From: MGML01 sp964493985
GTDB taxonomy: Bacteria > Chloroflexota > Dehalococcoidia > Dehalococcoidales > UBA2162
Direction of reading: 5' to 3'
DNA: 28,542 bases
NCBI GenBank assembly: GCA_964493985.1
Contig: CAZBQL010000034.1
Location: forward strand, 1 to 28,542
Shown: positions 16,197 through 24,030 of the stretch, one piece after another
Layout: every line of letters begins with the position of its first letter
Numbering within the stretch: the stretch's first letter is position 1
Program-made: the position numbers and the translations under genes
Notes under the pieces: generated by a model
Database searches by the model: none
What the model was told of the DNA's origin: nothing
What the model saw: only the letters and a program-made list of their open reading frames with translations

Positions 16197-16217
16197 TGAG
16201 AATGATAATCATTATCG
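16197..16217. promoter_or_regulatory. Fur box operator
   Basis: GAGAATGATAATCATTATC (16198-16216) matches the classical 19-base Fur box at all positions but one. It contains two overlapping 7-1-7 sites offset by six bases: TGAGAATGATAATCA (16197-16211) and TGATAATCATTATCG (16203-16217, 14 of 15 consensus bases). It lies between the divergent Fur and cupin genes, close enough to the Fur start to act on it. Confidence 0.88.
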
Positions 16218-16332
16218 TTTTATTTTATGTACTAAACAGCTTCTTGTCAAGGATACCATTATATTCGTAATACAAAATCCTCTTTTGTTTTGTGCTGAAA
16301 ATAACAGCATAAATGAAAATAGCTAGTTCGGT

Positions 16333-16361
16333 TTGACAGTAATGATCTATTCTGGTAATGT
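16333..16361 (+). promoter_or_regulatory. Sigma-70-type promoter for the cupin-ferredoxin pair
   Basis: A perfect -35 TTGACA (16333-16338), a 17-base spacer and TAATGT (16356-16361) preceded by TGG, which resembles an extended -10. Transcription would start near 16368, just ahead of the ribosome site AAAGGAGGG (16376-16384). The Fur box is about 120 bases upstream, so Fur control of this promoter is less certain than of the fur gene itself. Confidence 0.55.
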
Positions 16362-16390
16362 TTCGCTGAATATCTAAAGGAGGGAATTCG

Positions 16391-16903
16391 ATGGCTGGGA
16401 AATACGACCATTATATTATTGAATACGATCCGAATAAATTCCCAAACGAACGCCGCCCTGTTATGGCTTATATGGATGATACCCTGGCAAAGGGCAGCCA
16501 CTTTTACCTTATCCATTGGGTACTCCCCGGATTCGCCGATAATCTCGGCGAATTCCCTTATGCAGGACACCCACCGCATATTCACAAGGATGCCGAGCTG
16601 TTATTTCACATTGGTACCGATCCTGAAAACCCCATGGATCTCGGCGCCGAGGTTATTATGTACTTAGGTCCTGAGCTTGAAGAGCATCATATCACCCGTA
16701 CCTGTTGTATCTGGATACCTCCAAACTTTATCCATTCTCCCTGGAAGCCCATCAGGATTGACCGTCCCTGGATTTTCATGGAGTTCAATCAGGGTCCGGT
16801 GCATACTGAAAAGTCCTACCGGCAGATTCTGCCTAAGGAAGCTCGTGAAAAGATCGATTGGTCTAGGTGGCCTGACGATAAATACGAAGAACCGGACTGC
16901 TGA
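16391..16903 (+). CDS. Metal-binding cupin protein
   Basis: A 170-residue protein with the cupin metal set: H63, H65 and E69 in HPPHIHKDAE, and H115 in IPPNFIHSP. These match the two cupin motifs (HXHX3E and a later PX(3)H). The rest is beta-rich with many Trp/Tyr residues and no signal peptide. It may be a small-molecule-binding or isomerase/lyase-type cupin; relatives are usually unnamed. It is followed 38 bases later by a ferredoxin and placed back-to-back with the Fur/corrinoid block, hinting at a linked role in substrate processing (inference). Ribosome site AAAGGAGGG six bases before ATG. Confidence 0.8.
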   Translation: MAGKYDHYIIEYDPNKFPNERRPVMAYMDDTLAKGSHFYLIHWVLPGFADNLGEFPYAGHPPHIHKDAELLFHIGTDPENPMDLGAEVIMYLGPELEEHHITRTCCIWIPPNFIHSPWKPIRIDRPWIFMEFNQGPVHTEKSYRQILPKEAREKIDWSRWPDDKYEEPDC

Positions 16904-16941
16904 CATGATAAATTTCTCTATTATTTTATTTGGAGGATAAC

Positions 16942-17154
16942 GTGGCTTACAGTATAGATATGAAAAAATGTCTTAGGTGTGGCCTGTGCGTAACTCAGTG
17001 CCCGGGAAAAGCCATAGTGGTCGTTGAAAAGGTGAAAGAAGATGACGGTCTGATGCTTTATACATGTAAGATAGATCCTGAGAAATGTACTGCCTGCGAT
17101 GAGTGTTTCTCTTTTGAGTGGTGGTGCCCTGCTAAGGCTATTATCAAGGGATAA
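16942..17154 (+). CDS. 2[4Fe-4S] ferredoxin
   Basis: A 70-residue ferredoxin. The start is taken as GTG 16942, five bases after GGAGG; an in-frame TTG at 16930 overlaps that site. The first cluster motif is CLRCGLCVTQCP. The second is CTACDECFSFEWWCP, where five rather than three residues separate the third and fourth Cys, giving a Trp-Trp loop beside the cluster. It is probably the electron partner of the cupin or of a product of the neighbouring blocks. Confidence 0.87.
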   Translation: MAYSIDMKKCLRCGLCVTQCPGKAIVVVEKVKEDDGLMLYTCKIDPEKCTACDECFSFEWWCPAKAIIKG

Positions 17155-17279
17155 TTCGAGAGTAATTCTCTGGCAACTCGTGATCTGAGATGTGTACTGC
17201 CAAATTATTGTTGTTCGAGTAAATCGTAAGATTTCCCGAATAGCTTATCATATCCTGTTTAGAAATTTGTCCTTGATCC

Positions 17280-17450
17280 TAATCATGGACGTGATATGGA
17301 CATCAGTGCTGGTAGTGGCATCACAATCTTTTCTTTCAGGATAAAGATCTGGTTGTAACTGCAATCGTTATTTCACCAGAAGCTGTATAGGTAATGCAGA
17401 AACATGGGGTCGTGAACGTTCATCTGGCAGATATCACCTTCCTTAAACCA
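17280..17450 (+). pseudogene. Remnant of a SAM-dependent methyltransferase
   Basis: The plus strand carries a broken Rossmann methyltransferase core. GRDMDISAGSGITIFSF (motif I region) is followed after a frameshift near 17339 by DKDLVVTAIVISPEAV. A TAG stop (17388-17390) comes next, then VMQKHGVVNVHLADITFL. These match motifs I, post-I and II of class I SAM methyltransferases in order. The rest of 17155-17668 has no open gene. Decayed and not functional. Confidence 0.65.
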
Positions 17451-17668
17451 AGTAAAAGATACCGCAAACCTTCCCACTTTCAGGTAAGTCGTAGTACCAC
17501 CACTGCCGATGTCGTTAGATTATTTAGGAATTATGAAAAAGGTAGACACTGACTATACTTTATCAGGAAATAAGGAGTTAATAACGGACAACATTGATCT
17601 CAAATAGTATCGGAGATCTATAGGTGTAAGGTTACGAATATCCTGGTAGATAATCCAAGAACTTATGT

Positions 17669-18088
17669 TTAGTGGACAATCTCCTTTAGCATACCTAATT
17701 GATAAGCCAGATTGCATGAGTCACTGTATTGCCAATATTCTGATATTTTGCCATCTTCAAAACAGACAAAGTAAATCTCTTTCACTTTGATTCTATTACC
17801 TGTTGGGGTGCGCCCCTCATAGTCCCATTCATCGGTACCTTCCCACATAAAGAACAATGCTGCTCTATCATCAGACACTACAACATTCTCTATATTCCTC
17901 TGAATGTCAGAGAAACCTTTTGTCATGTCAATAAGGAGTTGTTTAAAACCTTCCCTATCCAGACTTTCTCCATTGTGGCGGACAAGGATGAAGTTATCTG
18001 AGAAATATTCGTCTATAACGTTATAATTTCCTTTATTGAATTCCTCATAGACTTTATAAATAATTGACTTATTATCTTTCACCGACAT
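17669..18088 (-). CDS. SnoaL-like (NTF2-fold) protein
   Basis: A 139-residue protein with the SnoaL / ester-cyclase type NTF2-like fold. It has an N-terminal helix KVYEEFNKGNYNVIDEYFSDNFI, a central WEGTDEWDYEGRTPTGNRI strand pair and a C-terminal FEDGKISEYWQYSD strand typical of the family. Family members are small cytoplasmic proteins with a hydrophobic pocket and varied activities; the substrate cannot be told. GGAGG lies seven bases before the ATG. It is alone on the minus strand between decayed sequence and the ArsR gene. Confidence 0.78.
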   Translation of the reverse strand: MSVKDNKSIIYKVYEEFNKGNYNVIDEYFSDNFILVRHNGESLDREGFKQLLIDMTKGFSDIQRNIENVVVSDDRAALFFMWEGTDEWDYEGRTPTGNRIKVKEIYFVCFEDGKISEYWQYSDSCNLAYQLGMLKEIVH

Positions 18089-18132
18089 CTCTCAACCTCC
18101 TAACAACCAATTGATAATTGCTGGAAGTATAA

Positions 18133-18156
18133 TTATGGCATTCTCTTATTCATCAT
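18133..18156 (-). other. Seven-codon leader reading frame with strong ribosome site
   Basis: On the minus strand, GGAGGT (complement of 18161-18166) is followed by an ATG-ATG start and the peptide MMNKRMP before TAA, 45 bases ahead of the SnoaL-like gene. It could be a leader peptide or the stub of a lost gene. The rest of 18089-18420 has no gene. Confidence 0.25.
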
Positions 18157-18327
18157 ACTCACCTCCAAGTAACAAGGAAGTACAAGATGGTAAAATACTA
18201 TTCTGTTGAGGGATGTACAGTGTAATCAGTAGGAAGCTAAAAGTCAATAGAGGGATGATTAGGACGACCTAATAGCATATCTCATCACTTTTAAAATATG
18301 CCTATATGTCCCTGATTGTCATATATA

Positions 18328-18348
18328 CTCAAAATGTGAGATTTTGAG
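18328..18348. promoter_or_regulatory. Inverted repeat upstream of the ArsR gene, candidate operator
   Basis: CTCAAAA (18328-18334) and TTTTGAG (18342-18348) are perfect arms around a 7-base centre, 73 bases before the ArsR start, in AT-rich DNA. ArsR proteins usually bind such dyads at their own promoters. A run of six T follows at 18352-18357, so a weak terminator is the alternative. Confidence 0.4.
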
Positions 18349-18420
18349 AACTTTTTTACTGATTATTTAAGATTTTCGTTATAAAAATAGCCATAATGAC
18401 TTGATTGATTAGATAAAATA

Positions 18421-18816
18421 ATGCTATCATACTTGCGAAATAACGATATTATGATATTAGATAATAATCCTAAGTTAGCAAACGGAAGCTCCGATATATT
18501 CGAGCTTCACGCTAATTTTTGCAGATGTCTATCAAACCCGATACGGCTGATAATATTAGAGGCACTATCAAAAGGTGAAAAAAGTGTGGGTGAACTGGCT
18601 GAAGCCAGCGGAGTGACACTAGCTAACATCAGCCAGCATCTTACTGTCCTGCGAAGTCATAACATCGTTCAAAGGAGAAAAGCAGGACAGACTGTTTATT
18701 ACAGTATCATTGATACTCGTCTCATCAATGCCTGTAACCTAATCCGCTCTGTATTATTGGATGGGATGAAACGCCAGGGATTAATCGCCAGTGGGATAAA
18801 TATGCCAGACGGTTAG
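18421..18816 (+). CDS. ArsR-family transcriptional regulator
   Basis: A 131-residue winged-helix repressor. It has helix-turn-helix SVGELAEASGVTLANISQHLTVLRSHNIV (split here at about 55-68 and 69-83), a wing at RRKAGQTVYYSI (86-97), and cysteines C34 and C36 (FCRCLSNPIR) plus C105 in the last helix. It lacks the arsenic-type ELCVCDL site. As first gene before a TusA/Hdr/DsrE cluster it is the likely local regulator, comparable in position to the ArsR-type sHdrR of sulfur-oxidising bacteria. The Cys placement does not match the SqrR/BigR pair exactly. No ribosome site precedes ATG 18421; ATG 18451 is an alternative. Confidence 0.85.
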   Translation: MLSYLRNNDIMILDNNPKLANGSSDIFELHANFCRCLSNPIRLIILEALSKGEKSVGELAEASGVTLANISQHLTVLRSHNIVQRRKAGQTVYYSIIDTRLINACNLIRSVLLDGMKRQGLIASGINMPDG

Positions 18817-18891
18817 AATAGGCTGTATTATCATCGTACATAAAAAACAATTCTGGCTAAAGTAATATAAAAAACAACTGGAGGAACAAGC

Positions 18892-19146
18892 GTGGAAGTT
18901 GATGAGCTGAAAAATCTCACGGTAGATAAACAGGTTGACGCCAGAGGAACTGCCTGTCCCGGTCCACTACTCGAGGCAAAACGCGGTATCGCCTCGGTTC
19001 CTGTTGGAGGAATAGTTGAAGTGCTCTCTTCCGATGAAGGCACCACTCAGGATGTCCCTCTCTGGTCTGACAAGGTTGGTCATGAATTTTTAGGTTTCGT
19101 TGAAGACGCCGGCTACTGGAGAATTTTCGTAAAAAGAGGGAAATAG
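18892..19146 (+). CDS. tusA: TusA-like sulfur carrier protein
   Basis: An 84-residue TusA/SirA-family protein. The CPGP motif at 22-25 carries the persulfide-bearing Cys22, in the usual place at the start of helix 1 (ARGTACPGPLLEAKR). A beta-alpha-beta-alpha-beta-beta layout is evident. It starts at GTG with GGAGG seven bases upstream. TusA proteins hand sulfane sulfur to partner proteins. Here it is the first structural gene of an Hdr-like cluster that ends in a DsrE-type protein. It overlaps the next start by one base (TAGTG). Confidence 0.92.
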   Translation: MEVDELKNLTVDKQVDARGTACPGPLLEAKRGIASVPVGGIVEVLSSDEGTTQDVPLWSDKVGHEFLGFVEDAGYWRIFVKRGK

Positions 19147-19553
19147 TGATCCAGGCGAAAAACACCAAAGCCCCGACGCTGAGGATATTAGTTTTCTCTA
19201 CCAATAACATATCGGATCCTGGGATCGACCTTGCCGGTAGTTCCCACATGGATTACCCATCCTCCGTTATGGTAATTCCGGTGCCGTGTTCAAGCGGTAT
19301 AAATCCGAACTGGGTGCTGTACGCTCTTGAAAATGGCTTCGACGGAGTTTTTATTGCCGCCGATGGAACCGACTGCGATTATCTTGCCGATTGTACCAAC
19401 CGTACTGCCAGGGTTGTACAAAAAGCACAAGAACTGATGAAAGAATGTGGGCACGATCCCCGAAGGTTGAAGATGGCTGCAATCTGTTCTGTTTGCTCTG
19501 AATCTTTTGTCTCCCACATGGAGAATTTTTACAAATCACTATGCGAGCTTTGA
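19146..19553 (+). CDS. MvhD/FlpD-like subunit with reduced cysteine set
   Basis: A 135-residue protein of the MvhD / FlpD family (hydrogenase or dehydrogenase delta subunit that links to HdrA). The family backbone is plain: DLAGSSHMDYPSSVMVIPVPCSS, NWVLYALENGFDGVFIAADG and DCDYL, followed by the helical RRLKMAAI end. In MvhD the N-terminal CCxWC and two later Cys hold a [2Fe-2S] cluster. Here the first motif reads FSTNNIS, so it has no Cys, while C48 and C77 remain and new cysteines appear (C83, C101, C114, C117, C133). It probably docks on the adjacent HdrA but may not carry the usual cluster. GTG start, coupled to tusA. Confidence 0.8.
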   Translation: MIQAKNTKAPTLRILVFSTNNISDPGIDLAGSSHMDYPSSVMVIPVPCSSGINPNWVLYALENGFDGVFIAADGTDCDYLADCTNRTARVVQKAQELMKECGHDPRRLKMAAICSVCSESFVSHMENFYKSLCEL

Positions 19554-19594
19554 TGCATGATTTGTGGAATATAAGGGAGGAAATATAATCTTAA

Positions 19595-22309
19595 ATGAAT
19601 TATGATGTCCTGATTATTGGAGGCGGCATCGCTGGTATGGAGTCAGCTTTGTCTCTGGGAGATATGGGATTCAACGTACTGCTGGTAGAAAAAGAAGCGA
19701 GTATAGGCGGGAAAATGGTTCTGCTAAGTAAGGTTTTCCCCACTCTTGACTGTGCCAGTTGCATTTCAACCCCCAAAATGGCAGCCGTAGCTAATCATCC
19801 CAATATTAGAGTACTCACATATTCAGAAATCAGAGAAATCATAAAAAGAGAAGACGGAAGTTTTATTGTTAACCTTCATAAAAAACCTACTTTCGTCGAT
19901 CCGTTGAAGTGCACCGGCTGTGCCCAGTGTGAGGAAGTCTGCACTGTAGCCATGGTTGACCGGTTTAATAGTGACTTGATTGCACGTAGAGCAGCTTATA
20001 TTGCTTTCCCTCAAGCAGTCCCCAAGAAGGCTATAATTGATAGAAAAGGTACTTCACCATGTTCATATACCTGTCCTGCTGGAGTGAAACCACACGGTTA
20101 TGTTTCCCTTGTTCGTGCCGGGAAATACGACGAGGCATTTCGTCTACATATGGAAGATGCTCCTCTACCAGGCAGTTTGAGTCGGGTTTGTTATGCCCCA
20201 TGCGAGGAAGAGTGCACCAGGGGTTACCTGGAAGGAGCAGTTCCGATAAGAGGGATCAAGCGTTTCATCGCGGACCACTATTATGCCAGCCATTCCCAAC
20301 CGGAATATAGTTCGCCTGAAAAGTTAAGCGACAAAAAAGTGGCAGTTGTAGGTTCAGGACCATCGGGATTATCGGCTGCTTATTTTTTAGCTCGTACAGG
20401 ATACCCGGTTACCATCTTCGAGTCCGAGGCAAAGCCGGGTGGTATCATGCGCTTTGGGATACCATCCTATCGTTTGCCCAAGGACGTTTTAGACCGCGAT
20501 ATAAAGAACGTTACTGCCTTAGGGGTAGAAATCATCACAAACAACAAGATTAGTTCAATAAAGTCGCTTAAAGAACAGGATTTTAGTGCTGTATTCCTGG
20601 CAGTGGGTATAATGGGTGGTCGTAAGATGTCCGTTCCCGGTGAGGAACTCCGGGGTGTGTACGATTGTATGGACTTTCTGAAAAGTTTCAGCACAGACAA
20701 CCCCTTAGACATTAAAGACAAAACGGTGGTTATAATAGGCGGCGGCAATGCTGCAATAGACCCGGCACGGGTATCCATTCGTGCTGGAGCCAGCAAAGTC
20801 TACTTGCAGTACCGTCGAGGCCGTGAGGAAATGCCGGCACACGATAGTGAAGTGGAAGCTGCTATACGGGAAGGTGTAGACTTTCAATTTCTGACAACTC
20901 CAACAAGATTCATTGGAGATAATGGTAAACTGAAAGCTCTGGAGTACGTCACTATGGAGCTTGGTGAACCGGATGAAAGCGGAAGAAGACGGCCTATTCC
21001 AGTTGAAGGTTCAGAAAAGACAATGGATGTCGATTTGGTAATTCTCGCCATCGGTCTTTTACCCAATACCGTTCCTTTTGCAGCAGAGCTTGAGTTAAAC
21101 AATAACGGAACTGTAAGTGTAAATGAAGAGACACTAGCCACTTCAATACCTTATGTATTTGCGGGTGGCGACGCAGTAAGCGGGCCATCCATGATTGTTC
21201 AGGCCATCGGCCAGGGTAAGCGAGCCGCTTTTTATATTGATCATTACTTGCAAGGACAACCACTCGAAATCACACAATTTAATAAAAATTTACCCATGGT
21301 GGACCGCGAGTTAGTTATTTCACAGGCTGAAGGTAGTGTATCTTATCGAAAGCCGGTAGAGATGGGGCAAAGGTCTATCGAGGAGTGCCTGCATTCATTT
21401 AAAGAGGTTGAGATTACCATGAATGAGGACGAAGTGCGTTATAGCGCCAACCGATGCCTGGATTGCGGTGGGTGTTCTCAGTGTCTGCAATGCGTATCTA
21501 CCTGTCCTGCTGAAGCTATATCTTTCGATATGCGAAGCGAAGAACAGCAACTGGATATCGGTTCAGTTGTAATCGCCACAGGTTTTGAGATATTTGATGC
21601 CGGTAAGAAGCCAGTATTAGGGTATGGACGCTTCCCTAATGTGATAAATGCAATGCAAATGGACCGGATATTATCACCTACCCGACCATACAACGCCGTA
21701 ATCCGCCCCTCAGATGGGAAAGTTCCAAGTAATATCGCTATTATACTGTGCATCGGTTCACGGGATCATAAGGTTAATAATCTCCTGTGCTCGAGAGTAT
21801 GTTGTATGTATTCCCTGAAGCAAGCTCAACTGCTAATGGGGGCTCTGCCTTTGGCAGATATTACCGTTTACTACATCGATATTCGGGCTTTCGGTAAAGG
21901 GTATGACGAATTCTATGAACAGGCCAAGGGTATGGGTGTGTATTTTACTAAGGGCAAGGTCGCCAGAATTGAAGAAATGGATAATCAAAACTTAAAAGTC
22001 CATTACGAAGATATCGAAGGTGATGGTGGAATGAAACATGCGGATCATGATCTTGTTGTCCTGTCCGTAGGTATGCTCCCAACCCAGGATGCTCTGAACC
22101 TGTTCGGGGATGGGCAGCTTGAGGTTGATACTTTCTCCTATGTCAAGGAGATAGATGAGGATATGGAGCCATGTAAAACCAACATTGAGGGCGTATTTGT
22201 AGCTGGGGCAGCATCCGCGTCACGTGATATTCCCGACAGTATTCTGCATTCGGGTGCAGCCGCAGCCCAGGTGGCTGTCTATCTTAAGAGAGGTAGACAT
22301 AATTCATGA
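19595..22309 (+). CDS. HdrA-like flavoprotein with inserted GltD-type NAD(P)H/FAD module
   Basis: A 904-residue protein. HdrA part 1 has FAD motif GGGIAG (9-14), the HdrA DCASC motif (52-56) and a [4Fe-4S] site C106, C109, C112, C116. Inserted GltD-like part, about 145-560: a Cys-rich entry domain (C156, C160, C199, C203, C207), FAD motif GSGPSG (253-258), NAD(P)H-binding GGGNAA (382-387) and FAGGDAVSGP (522-531). A six-Cys cluster region (C621, 624, 627, 630, 633, 637) follows. HdrA resumes with ATGFE (661-665) and CSRVCC (732-737). HdrA is the flavin (bifurcating) subunit of heterodisulfide reductase; the insert should bring electrons from NAD(P)H. The usual HdrA N-terminal domain and C-terminal ferredoxin are missing. 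Ribosome site GGGAGG is rather far (14 bases). Confidence 0.88.
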   Translation: MNYDVLIIGGGIAGMESALSLGDMGFNVLLVEKEASIGGKMVLLSKVFPTLDCASCISTPKMAAVANHPNIRVLTYSEIREIIKREDGSFIVNLHKKPTFVDPLKCTGCAQCEEVCTVAMVDRFNSDLIARRAAYIAFPQAVPKKAIIDRKGTSPCSYTCPAGVKPHGYVSLVRAGKYDEAFRLHMEDAPLPGSLSRVCYAPCEEECTRGYLEGAVPIRGIKRFIADHYYASHSQPEYSSPEKLSDKKVAVVGSGPSGLSAAYFLARTGYPVTIFESEAKPGGIMRFGIPSYRLPKDVLDRDIKNVTALGVEIITNNKISSIKSLKEQDFSAVFLAVGIMGGRKMSVPGEELRGVYDCMDFLKSFSTDNPLDIKDKTVVIIGGGNAAIDPARVSIRAGASKVYLQYRRGREEMPAHDSEVEAAIREGVDFQFLTTPTRFIGDNGKLKALEYVTMELGEPDESGRRRPIPVEGSEKTMDVDLVILAIGLLPNTVPFAAELELNNNGTVSVNEETLATSIPYVFAGGDAVSGPSMIVQAIGQGKRAAFYIDHYLQGQPLEITQFNKNLPMVDRELVISQAEGSVSYRKPVEMGQRSIEECLHSFKEVEITMNEDEVRYSANRCLDCGGCSQCLQCVSTCPAEAISFDMRSEEQQLDIGSVVIATGFEIFDAGKKPVLGYGRFPNVINAMQMDRILSPTRPYNAVIRPSDGKVPSNIAIILCIGSRDHKVNNLLCSRVCCMYSLKQAQLLMGALPLADITVYYIDIRAFGKGYDEFYEQAKGMGVYFTKGKVARIEEMDNQNLKVHYEDIEGDGGMKHADHDLVVLSVGMLPTQDALNLFGDGQLEVDTFSYVKEIDEDMEPCKTNIEGVFVAGAASASRDIPDSILHSGAAAAQVAVYLKRGRHNS

Positions 22310-24030
22310 CACAAAGAAGATTAGGTGTATTCATTTGCTACTGTGGCGGCAATATCTCAGATTATGTGGATGTGGAAAAGGTACGTAACGGAGTAGAGAA
22401 TGAACCTTCGGTAATAATAGCTAAGACAAATATGTTCACCTGTTCCGACGCTGCTCAGCAGGAGATGATTAATGAAATCAAGGATCAAAATCTGGATGGG
22501 ATTGTCATCGCTTCGTGCTCGCCCAAGCTGCACTTGAGTACATTCAGAGCAATGGCTGAAAGAGCGGACCTCAATCCGTACCAGTATACTCAGGTGAATA
22601 TCCGCGAGCAATGTTCATGGACCCATACCCACGACAGGGACGCAGCTACGGAAAAGGCAATCAGGCTGGTACGTGCTGGTATTGCCACGACAGGTCTGTC
22701 AAAACCTTTGCATAAGCTGCGTATCGAGACTATACCGGAGACTCTGGTTATCGGCGCCGGGGTTGCTGGTCTACGCGCCGCTCTTGCATTATCCGATATG
22801 GGAATTACAGTACATATTGTTGAAAAGTCCCCGCAGATCGGAGGTACGATTAGGAATTTGGGGAAAATGTTCCCTAATAATAAAAATGGTGGCGATATAA
22901 TTAGTTACCTGATGGATGAAGTGAGGAAACGTGAGAATATTACCCTTTTCGTCAACGCTGAAGTGATAGAAAAAAGCGGTAATGTCGGTAACTTTTCAGT
23001 AAATGTGCGGGTGAATCAAAATGATACTATATCTTTGAATGTTGGCAGCATCATCGTAGCCACAGGCTTTGAACCATATACTCCGGTAGAAGGTGAATTC
23101 GGATTCGGACTGGATGGTGTTATAACCCTAACCGAGTATAAGGAAATACTTAGTCAGATTCGTGATGGGCTGAAGTACAAGGGACGAGATATTAAAACCA
23201 TTGCGTATATTTACTGTGTCGGTTCACGGGAGCACTCCAAGCAAGAGAATCCTAATCTTTACTGCTCTCGCTACTGCTGTAGCGCTGCCGTTCACGCGGC
23301 TTTGTGTACGGATGAATTGAATATCGGTATTCACCAGTTTCACCTTTTTCGCGATATGCGTACCTATGGCAAATACGAAACAATGTATATCCAGGCGCTA
23401 AACCAAAATTCAGTATTCCTGCGTTATGATGATAGCGAACCTCCCCGGGTAATTACTGATAATGACAGTCTGAAGGTGAGAGTTAGAGACCGCCTTACAG
23501 GTGGTGAAGAGATAGAGATAGATTCTGACCTTGTCGTACTGGTCACCGGCATGATTCCCAGAGAAAATGACGATTTAATTAACGTACTCAAGCTGCCCGT
23601 TGGTAAGGACGGTTTTTTCAATGAAATTCATCCCAAGCTCAGACCGGTGGAGACGGTGATAGATGGTATATTTATTGCCGGGGCGGCACAAAGCCCCAAA
23701 ACTTTAGCAGAGAGTGTGGCAAGTTCGATGGCTGCTGTCTCAAAAAGTGCTGCTCTGCTCTTAAAGGGATACGTTGATCTTGAACCATTGATAGCAAAGG
23801 TTAACTCTGAATTGTGTACCTGGTGCGGTGAATGCTTGGAAGCATGCCCTTACGGGGCTGTGCAGCGTATTGAAGTGGATGGTAAAGAAATTGCTGAAGT
23901 CAATGCCATATTGTGTAAAGGTGAGGGAGCTTGTGTCCCTATATGCCCCCAACATGCGATTGATATTGAAGGATATACCGACAAACAGATAAAGTCGATG
24001 ATAGATGCTCTGCTTAAAGAGGTTGTCTGA
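22306..24030 (+). CDS. HdrA-like flavoprotein with C-terminal ferredoxin domain
   Basis: A 574-residue HdrA. It has the full N-terminal domain (VFICYCGGN at 8-16, TCSDAAQ, ASCSPKLH at 69-76, NIREQCSW at 98-105), FAD motif GAGVAG (150-155), an ATGFEPY motif, CSRYCC equivalent to CSRVCC, and a C-terminal double [4Fe-4S] domain (CTWCGECLEACP and CKGEGACVPICP). The internal ferredoxin insert of standard HdrA is absent, and the DCxxC segment reads MFPNNKN, so that ligand region is lost. It overlaps the preceding gene as ATGA. Together the two HdrA proteins carry complementary domain sets, suggesting a heterodimeric flavin core. Confidence 0.9.
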   Translation: MTQRRLGVFICYCGGNISDYVDVEKVRNGVENEPSVIIAKTNMFTCSDAAQQEMINEIKDQNLDGIVIASCSPKLHLSTFRAMAERADLNPYQYTQVNIREQCSWTHTHDRDAATEKAIRLVRAGIATTGLSKPLHKLRIETIPETLVIGAGVAGLRAALALSDMGITVHIVEKSPQIGGTIRNLGKMFPNNKNGGDIISYLMDEVRKRENITLFVNAEVIEKSGNVGNFSVNVRVNQNDTISLNVGSIIVATGFEPYTPVEGEFGFGLDGVITLTEYKEILSQIRDGLKYKGRDIKTIAYIYCVGSREHSKQENPNLYCSRYCCSAAVHAALCTDELNIGIHQFHLFRDMRTYGKYETMYIQALNQNSVFLRYDDSEPPRVITDNDSLKVRVRDRLTGGEEIEIDSDLVVLVTGMIPRENDDLINVLKLPVGKDGFFNEIHPKLRPVETVIDGIFIAGAAQSPKTLAESVASSMAAVSKSAALLLKGYVDLEPLIAKVNSELCTWCGECLEACPYGAVQRIEVDGKEIAEVNAILCKGEGACVPICPQHAIDIEGYTDKQIKSMIDALLKEVV

